The notes: generated from the sequence alone by a model not told the origin. A stretch of 64,000 nucleotides of DNA from Pollenia angustigena (GCA_930367215.1 OV884056.1:321128709-321192708); one strand, 5' to 3'; shown: positions 1 to 13,208, numbered from the stretch's first letter. A program made the numbers and translations.

Positions 1-482
1 TCTAAATTCGCAGTAACCACCCTGGGGGGGGCGTCTAACGTTAGGTTATGCCAGATGTTACGTAAATGAGAAAACAAAAATTATAAACGTCTGTAGATTG
101 TCAACTTTGACAGATTATTCTAAAAATGTAGAATACGAGCAGTAAAGCCCATGAAACAATGCTCCAATGGATAGCCGCTGCATGTTAAGCAGTGCAATCC
201 AAACTAAAACACCTGATTATTTGAAATAAAAGGAACTTCTGAATTATGAAGTTTCTGTAAAATGTAATGATTTTATGGTTCCATACAAATTTATAATAGC
301 AAAGTTCGACTGTAATTTCGAAATTTCAAACAGAAGCCGACCACAACTCCGCACAGACTGCGGATCTATTTGCCTTTTCGAACTACTTTTTTGGCTCCTT
401 TATGTTTTTAGTATTTTGTTTGCAGAAAAGGTTTTGAGTAAAACAAGTCAACATATTTTCTTTTCTTTATTTACTATTAATA
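1..482. other. Downstream flank of first Osiris gene
   Basis: No gene is recognised here. A TTTATT at 466-471 reads AATAAA on the minus strand, 12 bases beyond the stop codon of the Osiris gene at 483-1607, and is a candidate but unusually close poly(A) signal. The rest is AT-rich sequence without a clear repeat. Confidence 0.4.
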
Positions 483-1607
483 TTAATTGACCCAAGCCGC
501 TGGTTTACCCTCTACCCGATAACCATTGTATGCCATGTTAGATGCTGCCGCTGCCAACTCAGACCTTCGACTTGGTTCGCCTGCCCAATATGAAGGCGCC
601 ACTTCGTAGGTCTGCATTTGCTTATTGCTGTTTCGGAAAGCCGAAATAATCAGCAGAAATATCGCCAACTTTCCCACCAATATTGATTTCATTAAAAGCA
701 ATTTTAATTTGGTTACCAAAAATGGAACGATTGCAGACTGTATTAGAAATGGCAAAATGAAAAGTGGTAGAATTCGTGTAACCATTTCATACTTCTTTCC
801 ACGACCTAAAAATAAATTTTAGCAAATGAATTTCCAAAAAAAAAAAAATTATTAATTGAATGAATTCGGTCTACACATACCTTCTTCAGTGTTGTCATTT
901 AACCAACGACCTGTTACAAGTTCTCTTAAGCTTTCACCATCCAAATTAACTTTGACAATACTATTGTCCATATCAAGGCTTAAATTGAGAGCTGGTCCCA
1001 CATTGTATTGATGCTTGCTAGTCTTGAATTGGGTTACATTGAATTTTCTTTTTTTATTTGGTGAAAGTTTAACTTTGGGCTTATGCTTTGCAGGTGGCTT
1101 TGGTGCAATAGTTGTTGTGACTTCTACGATCGCCTCCTCCTCCTCCTCCTCCTCCTGCGCCTGAGTAGAAGGATAATCTGTTACCGTTACAGCATCATCA
1201 TAATTATCATCATCATCAACATCTTCATCTGATACATGATGTGGCTCCTGTTGTTGTTGTTGTCTATTTTTTAAGTTCTCCCTTAAAGTTTGTTTGTACT
1301 CCGTTAAGGTTTTGTTACCCAAATATGTACTTTTATAATTCTTATAAATACCCAAGAAAATGCTTTTTAATGGCTTTGAATGCTTCTCAAAGGGAGCATT
1401 ACTTTTGGCAGCATCTGCTATACTGCGACCTTCAACTAGATCTTGATTCTCTATCAATAATGTTTTCATACTAGAGTCATTTGCGCCAATTGGCTTTCTA
1501 TCGCGTTCGGTGACGTGCGTTTGTACTACATCCTCCTCACTATAACTTGGATTTGTTGTTGTTAGAAAAACACAAAACAAAAATAAACTTTTTACAAATT
1601 TATTCAT
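483..1607 (-). CDS. Osiris family protein (DUF1676), 349 aa, two exons
   Basis: Coding sequence is complement(881..1607) joined to complement(483..805). The 75-bp intron (806-880) has a GT donor and a pyrimidine-rich AG acceptor, and both exons join in frame through a split Gly codon. The start is the ATG at 1607, followed by a clear signal peptide (about residues 1-23). The middle is acidic and low in complexity, with a Gln run, a seven-Glu run and basic stretches. The join creates the basic GRGKKYEM segment (about 243-250), followed by a long Leu/Ile/Val-rich hydrophobic core with Lys spacers (about 255-299). That is the signature of the Osiris/DUF1676 family. Near the C terminus, MAYNGY (about 333-338) resembles the family's AQxLAYxxY motif. 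The only cysteine is in the signal peptide, so the usual two-Cys segment is missing. Osiris proteins are insect-specific and act in secretory or endosomal compartments of cuticle-secreting epithelia. The particular paralogue cannot be named from sequence alone. Confidence 0.88.
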
Positions 1608-3642
1608 CTTGTAAACATTCTTAGATTTCCTTAGACACTTTTTGGTTGTTTCTTTGTTTTATTATTTATTTTTTTTATGTTGACTGATCGCCTGCCACAG
1701 AATCAAAATGAGTAAGTGCAACCTCTCCAATGTACGTTTTGAAAATGCGTTCGTATTCATGTTTACAATGGATTTTATTAACTTGGTCTCCAGCATCGTT
1801 GCGAGAATGTTCAAGCGGTTCACTGCTGGTTGGTAAGTAGCTCTTGTCACACACTTACCCAATTGCATTTATCTGGTTTTACTTACGTTTTTTGTTTTTA
1901 TTTTCTTTCGCCTCATGCTGTAGCATCCACAAGCTGGAACAGTAAACGAAAATCTATTGAGTTCTTAAATTTCTTTTTAACCGCTTCTTCTACAGAAATA
2001 TGTTACGAGTTCTTGGCAGTTGTTTGCAAAAAGATAAAAACACAAAAAAATGGCAGATACTCAAAGACTGTACACAAAAAAGTATTTTGTAACGAAAAAT
2101 GTGTATTGATATATGATATGATATAAAGTTTTTGGATATTGTTCTCTACACATGATGTGCTCACCGATTTTTGTTTAATGGACATCCAAATGTAATATGG
2201 GTGAAAAGGACGAGGGCACAAATTCCTCCAAGTTTACGTAACCACTACTTTTAATTAATTTTAGATATATTTTTTGAATTTTAGCAAATTATATTCAAAA
2301 ATTTTGAGAGTAACAAAAAACATGTTTTTTGTATTTGCTCTATATAGTTATAGAAATGAAGTTATAGTTTACAAAATATTTTTCCCTCGTTGTTGTTAAT
2401 AGCTGCAACATACAAACCTATATGGCTTTTATTATTACTTTAAAATAAAATGAAAAGTAAAATAAATAAATCTATTCGTCGCCTTAGAGTGTAACCCTGC
2501 CGAATCCATTTTGTACATTATTTGAGACTTTATATAACTTTATACAGATAAAGAGATGCCGCATCGACTAAGAAAACGACGGTTTCGTTACGGAATTAAA
2601 ATTGGAAACAAAAACAATTTTAAGTGTTTCCATATTGTTTCAATGTTAATTCCCGAACGAAATTTTTATTTTTATTACAAAAACAGTCAGTTAATTCCTT
2701 ATTTTATTATGTACTATAAAAATAAATGTAGAGATTTTAAATAAATAAGTTATTTTTACCAAAAAAGTGTTTGTGAACTTAAAGGTAATTTTAAAAGGAT
2801 AGAAATAATAATAATCATAGCATACAACATAATAATTTTCGTTTGGTTTTCAATTCCTATGGAAAGAAGAGCTTTCCGAAATTTGTAATTTTGAAGTCAT
2901 ATATTATTGATCTTAACATCGCTACCATCCAGGAAGAAATTAAAGAGTATTCAGTCAAATACATAGATAAACTAATGGTCCATCCCAACTACCTCGCTCG
3001 GGATCTAATAAAGTTCGAAGGTCAACGGAGGCTGAGCCTAGAAGGCTTTTTTGACACTTGAATGCAATTTATTAGCGGTTACATTGGTAACGGCTAACAA
3101 ATACAAATAAGAATTAGGATTAAGCTTCGAATACATATTGTAATTTTCGACAAGAAAGATTCAATAAAAATATAAAAAAAATTGTTCTCAAAAAAAAAAG
3201 CTGTAACAATAATTTTACAATCCAAAAATTTATTAACTTAAAAATCGAATTTTGCTTTCGGTTCTGTGAGAAATTTTTCTTCGTTAAGTGATCATATAAT
3301 TTCATATTCTGCATATTAAAAATGTTTTCATCCTCTATAAGTTGTCCATCTTGGCAGCTGTTAGAAGATTAAGTTCATCTCTGTGCCGTGTTCACTCTTT
3401 AACGTTTTTAAACCAAGGCATTTCTCGTCAACCTCTACCACGTCTTCCTTCGATTTAAGCTTTAATAATGCTTTGAAGTAGCTCGTACTTGGTGTTCTTC
3501 TTCAGATGTCCTAAGTAGGATGTTTTTCGAGTTTTTATGGATTTTGTTAACTTTGGATTAATGTTCATTCTCCTAAGAATTTCGCAATGATGAACTCGAC
3601 CAGGCCAGTTCATCGGATTTTTAATACTCTGCGATGTATCCA
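1608..3642. other. Intergenic, no recognised gene
   Basis: Upstream region of the minus-strand Osiris gene. It is AT-rich, and the few open frames of 60-100 codons have no recognisable motif. I see no transposon termini here. Confidence 0.4.
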
Positions 3643-3644
3643 CA

Positions 3645-3793
3645 TTTTTTTTTTTTTTTTTTATTTCCCTATGCTAATCCCCGCGAAGCTTTACGCTTGT
3701 CTGCAGGAAAGAAGCCAGAGTCTCTGGCGGGAATCGAACCCGCAACCCCGGAGTTGATAGTCTAGCTCACTACTAGCTAGCCTACCGGGGCAC
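3645..3793 (-). repeat. tRNA-derived SINE
   Basis: Read on the minus strand, the copy starts with a tRNA-like head. GCCCCGGTAGGCTAGC is A-box-like, and GGTTCGATTCC (revcomp of 3730-3740) is a perfect RNA polymerase III B box followed by CCGCC. A short tRNA-unrelated body follows and the copy ends in an 18-base A tail (T run at 3645-3662 on the plus strand). A functional tRNA is unlikely because the acceptor stem does not close and the oligo(A) tail is attached. I could not resolve the target-site duplication. Confidence 0.75.
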
Positions 3794-4311
3794 TAAAAAA
3801 AATGTGTCTAATATTTTTTCGTCTACAGTTTTCACGTTTTCAGTCGAAAGTTAACCTGACTTAATTGTTACATACGTAAGTATGTATATATCGAGTCCAA
3901 ACCGCGAAGAAAACTTAAGCTTCAAAAATAAAATTCAACAGTACAGATTTTTCTTATTTTATTTCATATAAATTTTGTATGAAATTTGTCGCTTACGATA
4001 AAATTGTTCTTGTTATAAAATCTTAACGGTATTTTATATGACCATGACATTTTAGGAGATGATGCAAGTGTTGCCAATAAAGTCATTTATTAAAAAAACG
4101 AAAATTGAAATTGATGTCGCTTACGGTTTTTACGCTGTTAGGGTCTCGATATGAAAATGTGTAATTTTATAAAAAACAAATAATGTGAAATTAATTCCTA
4201 AATAAAACATCTACTTCGGAAATTTCCAATGTTCCGCTTGCACAACCTCTTTATAACCAAACTACAATGGAGGAGAAGGTATTATGCGTTCGATTCAGGA
4301 TGACTGTCTAA

Positions 4312-4538
4312 GGCTGGGTTTTTTAGATTTAAGTTAAACTAGGCTTAGTTAATCTGAAACAGATTTGTGCCGCCATTACCAAGTTTTTATACAAAATTTT
4401 GACGGAACAGCTTACTTTAGCTTAAAATGTCTTAAATGAGAATAATAAAAAAAAACAAAATCAAATTTCGCGCCGAAAAAATCGAGTTGCAAACTACGTT
4501 AAGCTAACTTACTTAATCTACATATTAAAAACCCGGCC
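4312..4538. mobile_element. 227-bp MITE with TAA target duplication
   Basis: Terminal inverted repeats GGCTGGGTTTTT and AAAAACCCGGCC are directly flanked by TAA on both sides (4309-4311 and 4539-4541). A 3-bp TWA duplication is typical of PIF/Harbinger elements. It has no coding capacity. A diverged relative lies near 40617-40830 (shared ttaccaagttt...aacggaaca segment). Confidence 0.7.
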
Positions 4539-4549
4539 TAAATCGATCT

Positions 4550-7500
4550 AAAGATGTCCATCCGTTCGTCTGACTTGCTGTCTGGCTAGTTTTTAGTTTC
4601 ATGTAACGTAGTTCGCAAAGTTCAGGTCGCAATTTTTTAAAGATAATGTACTTCGTCCTAATTGTCATAAGGATGCAGCAATGAGAAAATAGTGAGAATC
4701 GGTCCTTAATTTCACATGGCCCCCATACAAACTTCTTTCCGGAATAGTCTTGTGACCATAAACTATCTTTTTATGTTGGAATTTAGATATAATTTGGCTC
4801 AAACATTTTTTTTGCACGATAAGACGTCTTACTTTTTGTAAACGTCTGTATGAATCATACAGTAATCTCTACATGAGTCTCATATGGTTATTGGCATGCC
4901 TTTCGAAAGGCTCATTAGATAATCTGTAACCACATCTTCAATTGCCTTTCGTTGTTTTGTGGAAGTATCTCATAAAGGAATCAGATCGTGTTAAAGTTTC
5001 TCCCATGCGATGTAAAAAAAATCCGCTCGTCGACGATCAAAAACCCTCTTCATGAGATTCCCAGTAGACTCTTACAGGATTGAAAATGCTTGCTGGGATA
5101 CTGTAAAAACATTTTATTAGTATGTATGTATGCCGGTTTGTACCCAGCAAGCATTTGGGTGATACCTTTTTTGTAAAAATAACCTTAATGAGTCTTCTCA
5201 GATTTCTTTTGATGATTTAATTGATTTATTACTTCATCCATTGAATCACGATTCACATATCGTTACCTACGACGCAAAACGTCCTAACCAACCAAAAATT
5301 ATTGCAAAAAGTATTGCAATAACACAAATGTCTTCAACGAATTTTGGAATCTTTCGACCAAAACTTGCGAATTTATTAGCAAAAAACAAAAGACCCTATC
5401 TAGTTATTATATGGTAAACGCTAAAGGCCTAACTAAGGTTTTACAAAAAAAATAGAAAAATCAATTAATTATAAACAGTTTACGGCGATTTATCATTTTA
5501 AAAAGTTTTTGTGTCCTTTACATTTTAGGTGACGACATGATTCATTCATATATGGGTAATTCCAATGTGTTGAACGTGACAGTCGTACGCTTCAAAAATG
5601 CAATAACATTTTAAGCAAAAAATATTTTTAAGTTTTCTTAACCCTTAAATTAAAGCACTAAGAAAGCACTGTTATCTATGCTAAAGTTTATGGAGGGCGC
5701 GATTCTAGGTCAAAGATAATGGCAAAAGAAGTAGCGGTTCGAACGTGAAAAAAACAGAAGTAGTTTTGTTGGCCATGTATAAAAAGGCGTAATTCAGCGG
5801 AACCTGGCACAATTTTTTAGTCAAACTACTTTCAGAATTTGACGTAGCAATGTAACATTAAAATGTCTTGGTTTGATTCCAAAATCTTCTGTATGTTCTT
5901 TTTTTTAAGCCAAAATCTGGGTCGATACGTGACATTTCGAACGTGAAATTTTTTCCGTAATGATTTAACTGAATAATGATCAAAATAAAATAAAAATGTA
6001 TCTTTAATCCGAATAACATATTTCTCTTTGAACCCTTCCTTAGATTACAGACCATGTAAAAAAATTTTTTTGGAATAATTTTTATCAAATATCACCTCTT
6101 TTAAGAAAGATAAATATTAAAGAAAACATACAATAAAACATTCTCACAAATAAGAAATTACGTTTGCACAACTTTGCAGTCTGATTGTTCAGCTAAGTGA
6201 ACAAATTTATGAGTAATGTTATAAAATTAGTAAAATATAAATATTTCTTTATAATAACTTTAATAACTTTTACATTTTCGGTCACGGTGGACCTTTTGAC
6301 GGAAATGCCCATATTCAATAAATGATTTCTTAACGTTTTGAATTTAAAACTGATTTATCACAAGAGCGATTGAAATAGGATTCGCATTTGAATCATTCGT
6401 GTACTCGAAAATAAATCAGAAAACTGTATCATAAATGATTCTTTGAGGTGATTCATCGGTAGGGAACCATTTTGTTACAACGAGAGTTTAATTTATGATC
6501 GAAAAATGAGCTTATATGCGGCTATTTAACTTATGAAGCAGTTTCCTAAAAGATTCGATTATGGTACAAAATGCTAGCTGGGTAGTTTACGTTCCTTGAT
6601 TTCAAACCAGTGTTACCAAATCGGGGATATTAACATTTTCCTAAGAACAGATATTCTTAGAACTGGGAATTTATAGGATACTGTGCAATTTTCTCAATTA
6701 ACGGGTCAACCGTTATATTAATGAATCATTATAGTTTCCAGGATGTTTAACAATTTTTGAGAAATTTTTTAAATAATTTTTTTTCAAATTCATTCTATCT
6801 CTTTTCATTTTTCTGAACTAGTAAATAAAATCAAAAGTACAGTTCGTGTTTGTATTTTAATTTTTTATGATTTCCGTAAAATATGTTATATAATGTTTCT
6901 TTTTTTGGGTCAAACTTTAATGATATCTCTGAATCTACTAAGCAAATTTGGAAACAATGTTGCACGATAATTTTATTGTCGAATATTTTGCTCAATAGCG
7001 CAACGGTTTCTCAAGTTATGCTTATAGAGCTGATAAAAAAAACAATAAGTTAAGATCTGGGATTTAACTTGCATGAGTTATCTGGAAACACTGTTTAAGG
7101 CTGCTTTGAACTCGCAATAGGAGTTAAATACGGACTTAGAAATATATTAAGCAAACTAACTGCGAAACTTTTGTTCCAATTTTACAAACGAGTGCTTTTT
7201 ATTTTTCTTTTTGTCTTTGTTGACTTTTATTTATTTTTTTTCTAAGATCTAGTTAATCTACAATTAACTCGTTCTTAACGTTATTATCACAACGGTTTAA
7301 ATGCACAATGATTTGCGCTGTTTTCATCAATTATTAAAGTATTTTTATTCTTTTCATTATTTGATTTTTCCGCTGTGACAGAAACTAAGTATTGGTGTGC
7401 ATGAATAGTTAAATCCTTAAACTTTCATTTGTTTAAAAAGTTTGTTATTGCAAATTTTTTTTTTTTATTTTGACCTTAAAAATTTTTGATTAAAAGTTTA

Positions 7501-8450
7501 CTTAAATCACCTTACAATTCCTGCGGATTAAAACGCGATTTGAACTATTTGGAGAGCTAAAGAAACATTTTAAAACTAAACTTAATTGATGTTCATATTC
7601 TTTTTTTGAAAGTGTATGCAAGAGTTACATTTTACTTCAAGACAAAATATTACGAAAATAACACTGTTATGAAATGCTACTAGTATAATTGTCAAATCGT
7701 AATATTAAACTGACTTCAATGCACCGATTTTATATAAATTTCCTCATTCAATTTACTGCTCACCATGAGTTCTAGAGTAAAAGTGAAAGTATTTCTTTAT
7801 TTAAATTGGACTTGACTATGAATTACAAATTACCCTTTTCTTCATTTGTATTTAATTTATTTAATGTCCATACAAAAATTTTAATAAAAAAAATGAATAT
7901 TAATCGAAAGTAAAAAACAACCGCTATTTCCAAATTTGTTTCTTTACAAATAGATTGTGTGAAAGAGTGTTGGTGCATCGTACAAAGCGACTCAAAATGA
8001 CGTCAGTTATAATTACAGTCTTATTAAATAGCAGTAAGTACATAATCCTTGTTCACACACATCAGAGTAGATTTGTCAAGTCTATAGTTTTTGGGATAGG
8101 GAGAGAAAGCGTATAAGAGAATTAAAAGGCCAGCTGTTTTTTCTTTTTTTATTCGTAATTAACTACACGAGTTTCCGTTTAAGGTGAAGCAAATAAAAAC
8201 TGATGAAATAAAATGTTGATTCAGATACGTCAGGTTTACTTGCAAGTTCATAAGCAATTCGTTTGTGTCAACAATACGAAAACTAAGAAAAAAAATAAAA
8301 TAAACGATCCAATCTGTATCCCTTTTCATTCTCTTTACACCCTTCTCCAAAAATCTCAAGACTTGAAACGTCTGAATCAGCAGACTCTTTTCGTGCATAA
8401 ACTGTTCGTGAATAAACTCAAGTCCAAAATAAATTTCAAAAAAAAACTAA
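4550..8450. other. Intergenic with remnants of a dispersed fly repeat
   Basis: 4550-4800 holds the 'tccgt..gtctg' and 'cggtcc..taattt..catggcccccata' phrases that recur at 10430-10560, 15400-15900 and 57130-57900, so it is a decayed piece of the same dispersed repeat. The motif TACCCAGCAAGCATTT at about 5140 and its partial inverse near 5085 suggest another small inverted-repeat element. At about 8049-8100 there is half a copy of the MITE found whole at 8451-8710. I see no gene. Confidence 0.45.
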
Positions 8451-8710
8451 GTGCTAGTTCACACAGGTCAAGTTTACTTGAACAGTTTTATTTAAATTTT
8501 CTTTTGAACTTGCGTTCACGTTCATGCACAAAATAAATTTTTGTTTTCTTTTCCTTCAACTTTGTAGCTTTTTATTATATTACGGATGAAAAAAGAAAAA
8601 TACAAAACTGACTGGTACGGTCAAGTATGTACCCCTTTCCATTCTCTTTACCCATCTCTCCTAAAAGCTCAAGACTTGAAGAGTCAAACTTGACCTGTGT
8701 GAACCAGCAC
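8451..8710. mobile_element. 260-bp MITE, GTGCT(A/G)GTTCACAC family, TAA duplication
   Basis: The ends GTGCTAGTTCACACAGGTCA and its near-perfect inverse are flanked by TAA at 8448-8450 and 8711-8713. Subterminal parts contain the inverted phrase 'ctcaagacttga'. A second complete copy (142 bp, also TAA-flanked) is at 35449-35590, and single ends occur near 8049 and 41494. PIF/Harbinger-type by duplication size. Confidence 0.75.
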
Positions 8711-8713
8711 TAA

Positions 8714-9023
8714 CCAAGTAAGCTTGAAGTGTGTGAACCAGGAAGTAGTCAACTGTGTTACAATGCCCTTTTCGCTTTTTTAAATTTTAAACGATCAAAT
8801 TTAAACACGTACAAACAAAAAAAGTAACGTTTTAACGCACACGAAGACGTGTTTATTTACCCAAGTGTATTTTAGAATTATGGAATTGTTTTAAATTATT
8901 AAAAACAATAAACATTCGATGGTATTTGAAGTGAAAATCAATGATTTTGAAGTTTTTTTTCTATGCTTCAGAAATGGTTGATATTGATTTATTGATATTG
9001 ATTGATGGTTGATATGTCGATTA
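8714..9023. other. Spacer between MITEs
   Basis: AT-rich spacer without recognised features. Confidence 0.3.
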
Positions 9024-9376
9024 AGGCTAGATTACACTATTATACTTTGTATTAATACATGTCAAAAACTCAAGTAATATGACAAAGTGTGATAGTGTGA
9101 ATACAATGTGTCACGAAAATGACAAGTATTATGAAAAAAGTTTGACATCCCATACGACTTCATCGTTTTTTGAAAAATTTCTAAACAATAATACTTTTCA
9201 TTGGATCAGGGTTGCATTTTATTTAATGTGGGAGGGTTTATACTTTGTGTAATGGTGTGAACACAAACTGTCATGTTACATTAGATTTTTTGACAGTCGC
9301 AATAAAACTCATTAGATTTCTATCTCACAAAGTATTATGGAATGGGTAAGACTTGTGAGAAAGTGTAATCTAGCCT
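9024..9376. mobile_element. 353-bp MITE, AGGCTAGATTACACT family, TTA duplication (copy 1)
   Basis: Inverted termini AGGCTAGATTACACT and AGTGTAATCTAGCCT are flanked by TTA at 9021-9023 and 9377-9379. The interior repeats 'gtgatagtgtgaa' and 'tgtcat' phrases. The copy at 11297-11792 is highly similar, so this is a real family. Non-coding; Harbinger-like by duplication size. Confidence 0.78.
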
Positions 9377-9462
9377 TTAGGCGATACGTAACTTTTCGGA
9401 ATGGTAAAATTATGTTGTTAGTAGCTCAATATATACAATTTTATAAATTTTTTTTAAGGTGC

Positions 9463-9605
9463 ATCTGTGGTCAAGTTGGTAGTGTGCAACTCTACTAGTG
9501 TGATGGTCTTGGGATTGATTCACGCCAAAAGCTGTAGTCTGGTTGACTTCAACCTGCTGACGGTCTACGTTACTATTGCCAGGCTATTAAAGTTAGAATA
9601 TAATA
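9463..9605 (+). repeat. Second tRNA-like SINE candidate
   Basis: The head (ggtcaagttggtagtg, then about 35 bases, then gggattgattcacgcc) has the spacing and flavour of A and B boxes, but the B box is degenerate. It ends in an AT-rich tail ('aatataataataac'). Weaker than the SINE at 3645-3793. Confidence 0.4.
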
Positions 9606-11296
9606 ATAACTTTTTATTTTTATTAAAAGAAAGGTCGAAGGAATAAAATTTAATTTGTTAGATTATAATTTTATTTGTAGAATATACATACATACCATTG
9701 GTCTCATGTAGAAAGGCCCTAACTCACATATATGCTACTTTACAGGAGAAGGCAAAAACATAATAGAAACTGTATGTATCATGATGTAAAATGGCTTCTT
9801 CAATTGCTTGTTAAACTGATATTTTTGATACTATTGTATTAAATTTTTGTGACGAGGTGTATTTGTGGGAAATGTATTGGAATCACTAAAAAACTCAATT
9901 TCAAAAAAAAATCGAGTTAGGGCCTTTCTACATGAGACCGACGATACATTATTATTTGTGTTAACATAATTATAATAACCAATATTTTTTAAATAGAAAT
10001 TCCAAAAAAGAGAAAAAGTATGTTTCAAAATGTTGATTCTTCCATCTTTAAAATTTATTAATAAAACAAAGCTGTTATGCTGCAATTAGTAATCAATTGA
10101 TTAAATACAAATTTATCTGGTAAATAATTTTTGATTATTGATTGCGACTACAAAAATAATAACCTTTATTACTTAAAATTTTTTTTTTAATCAATTATAA
10201 TACCTTTGCGGATAACAAACTACCAGTAAATACACTGAAAAAAATCCCCTTCTATATTTTACAAAAGAAATTTTCAGCTCCTGTTTCGTATTATTTACAA
10301 AAGTTTCGTATGTAATACGACAAAAAGTTCACTTTATCCTTTTGAAATTTTACAAAACTCACGAATTCGTTTATAGTCTAGTTTATCGTGTCTTGATGTT
10401 TGAAATACTTTAAAGTATTGGACTAAGATCCGCCTTTTAGCATACTGGTCGACCCAGAATCACTTTTTCACCCGATCTTATTTAACATAGCGCCCATAAA
10501 GCTTATTTCCGGAATAGAGTCTTTGTGAATATAAACCATTTTATTATGCTGGTACTTAAATTAAATTTAAAATCAAAATAATCTAACAACAGTTAATAAG
10601 AATCGGTCCATATTTGACCAAAGCTTTAATAAAGTACTCCCTAAAAGAACTTTTAGTGCCACAACTTCCATATAAATGTTGGTATTGACAAACAATTTGG
10701 CAACAGTAATTTTAATATATTTGATAGCTACTATGTCATGTCAAAATTTTGTGTTCGTTTATCCAGAATTTAACGTGGGTCCTCCATAAATCAAAAATCA
10801 CTTAAAGACCAAGACCTCTTCCTAAAATGCGGAAAAAAACAAAGAAAAAATAATAATTCAAAAAGTTATGAAGAATTCAAACCATTTAGCTCATACTGCG
10901 CCGCCCTGAATTTCTTTAGAAATAGGATTTCAGTACAGAATAATGTGACAGCCTTTCTAATTTTATTTAAGTCAGTGAGAAACACTTTCTACGGATGTTT
11001 GGCATGTTATAGAAATCGAAATAATGTTAAATTCAAATCGAACGAGATTTTAGGTTCCATTATTTACAGAATGACCGTAGCTTATCTTGGTTTTATATAT
11101 GGAGGATTCACAAGATGTCATAAAGTCATAAGTCTTAACATAATAACATGAAAAAATACGACTGATGTGAACAACCCTATTTGCTTAACATCAAAATATT
11201 TCATAATTATAACCCATGAATTAATAAATTAAATCTTACCTGACTATTTCCATTTTTTAAACGCAAATCACAAATAAATATTAATTTGTTTGTTTA
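9606..11296. other. Intergenic
   Basis: AT-rich. 10430-10560 repeats the dispersed fly repeat phrases also seen at 4690-4800 ('ttccggaatag..cttgtga..ataaac'). No gene recognised. Confidence 0.4.
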
Positions 11297-11792
11297 AGGC
11301 TAGATTACACTATTATACTTTTTATTAATACATGTCAAAATCTCAAGTAACATGACAAAGTGTGATAGTGTGAATGCAATGTGTCACGAAAATGACAAGT
11401 ATTATGAAAAAAGTTTGACATTATTTTTCATGTGTGAGTGTTTATACTTTGTGTGATGGTGTGAACACAAACTGTCATGTTACATAAGATTTTTTGACAG
11501 TCGCAACAAAACTCATTAGATTTCTATCTCACAAAGTATCATGGAATACGTAAGACTTGTGAGATAGTGTTGGGTGCGTTCGTAAATGCATCACTGCGCT
11601 GCATCAGTAATTTCAAATCGTTATATATTTATCAGTGAAGTAAATGTGGACCAACAAATTGTGAAATACTCCACAAAAATAATAGTCATACAATAAAAAA
11701 AAAATTATAATTATTTTTTATCGGCATTAAAAAAGTTTGCTTTTCTGATGCAGCGCAGGGATGCATTTACGAACGCACCCGTAATCTAGGCT
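11297..11792. mobile_element. AGGCTAGATTACACT-family MITE (copy 2), interrupted
   Basis: Same family as 9024-9376, again with TTA on both sides (11294-11296 and 11793-11795). Its right arm is split by another inverted-repeat element at 11572-11780; the uninterrupted copy at 9024-9376 gives the empty-site sequence (agtgtaatctag). Confidence 0.78.
11572..11780. mobile_element. 209-bp MITE nested in another MITE
   Basis: Perfect 20-bp terminal inverted repeats, GGGTGCGTTCGTAAATGCAT and its inverse, bound this AT-rich non-coding element. It lies inside the AGGCTAG-family copy, so it is the younger insertion. The junction duplication is not clean (GT or a single T), so the superfamily is unassigned. 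Confidence 0.75.
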
Positions 11793-12485
11793 TTACCAAA
11801 CATCAGAGTCCTAGGCCGATATAACTTGACGCCGCAAGTGCTTTGTTGCAAAAATTGCTAGCCGCAGGTTAAATTCGGATATTATACTATACCATCAACG
11901 GACACGGCTACAAAAACTAATGCGGATCGGCTCAGCCACTCAGCGCAGGGTTCTTCTGAGTAATTACGGCAGCACAATAAACATAGCAAGCAAAGTTCCA
12001 TTAATTTAAGACACTTTTTGTTTACAGAGCAACAACAATATTTTTGAACCATTGTAAAATTTTAGAACAATATAACATGACAGCACACCTCGTGAATACC
12101 CCAATAGATAAAATGGAATATTTCTGTAAACTTTCGGCACAAAGTCTTTGTAAAATTGGCTCCATTTTAAATCCCCTTCCTTTCTATTTTTAATTCTCTG
12201 GACACTATAAAAACTTGTTCAAAAACTTGTAATTTCTTATTTAAGGAATATTATTTTCTTTGAATCAAATCATAATTTTCTTTACTTTTTGCTGGGTTCA
12301 ACGTTTCTTCAAATTTCACTTTTGTCGTAATCTTTTACATGAATAGTATTAACTACATTTTCAGAATCTATTCCAAAAAGGCTTTTATGCACCTGCCATA
12401 TTTAGTTAAAAAAAATTCTTACCCGGAATTTCCTTCCCAAAAAATGTGCGGGATTCCAATACTTTTTCCCGGAAATACAAACATA

Positions 12486-13206
12486 CGCTGATAGAAAAAT
12501 ACGTCTTCATATTAATGATGCCCTAACATCAGAATTGTGACATCAATGTTACTACAAATGGCATCAATGATGCAAAAAAGTACATCAATCCAATGACTAA
12601 CGTCTTCGTACAATTTTGTCATTTTCTACGTGTCATCTATTTTATGACTATAGTGACATCAATTCGATGCCACCTTTTGTATATTATTAACATTATTTTC
12701 ATCATTACAATGTATTCTAACAAGCAAAAATTCCTATATTCCATTTTTTTAAATTATTTAGTTAAAAACATCAAATTTTTAAAGTAGAATGATTACGAAA
12801 ACCATATGGGGCATGGTGCTTTTGCCTCATTATTGAGAGTTCTGCTGTAAACAAAGGTCGTTATTCAACAAACGTGAATCAAACATATGTAACGGGTAAG
12901 TAAATAATAATATTCTCTCATTTTGACTTAAATCAATTCTTTGTCTTAATGACAAACTGTCATTTAATTGATGCTAATGTGTCCTTTCTCCGATGTTACT
13001 ACGTCATCGCACTAAGGACATGTTTGTCATTTCTGTGATGCCGATGTGTCATCCCATTGATGACATAATTTCTGATGACACTTCGGCCAAGTGATGTTAA
13101 GGTTGACATCACCATAGTGAAAAGTGTCATGGGGTCAAAACCGAAGACACTTGTGATAGTTCTGATGTCAAAATACATCAGCGGTTTGACGCCTTTTCTA
13201 TCAGTG
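12486..13206. mobile_element. 721-bp TA-flanked inverted-repeat element
   Basis: Termini CGCTGATAGAAAA..CGTC and the inverse of CACTGATAGAAAAGGCGTC are flanked by TA (12484-12485 and 13207-13208), as in Tc1/mariner-type non-autonomous elements. The interior is packed with 'gatgtca/tgacatca' motifs in both orientations. No transposase is visible. Confidence 0.65.
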
Positions 13207-13208
13207 TA

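Noticed and set aside
3725..3792. A functional tRNA gene on the minus strand
   Set aside because: The B box is perfect, but the acceptor stem does not pair and a SINE body with oligo(A) tail follows.
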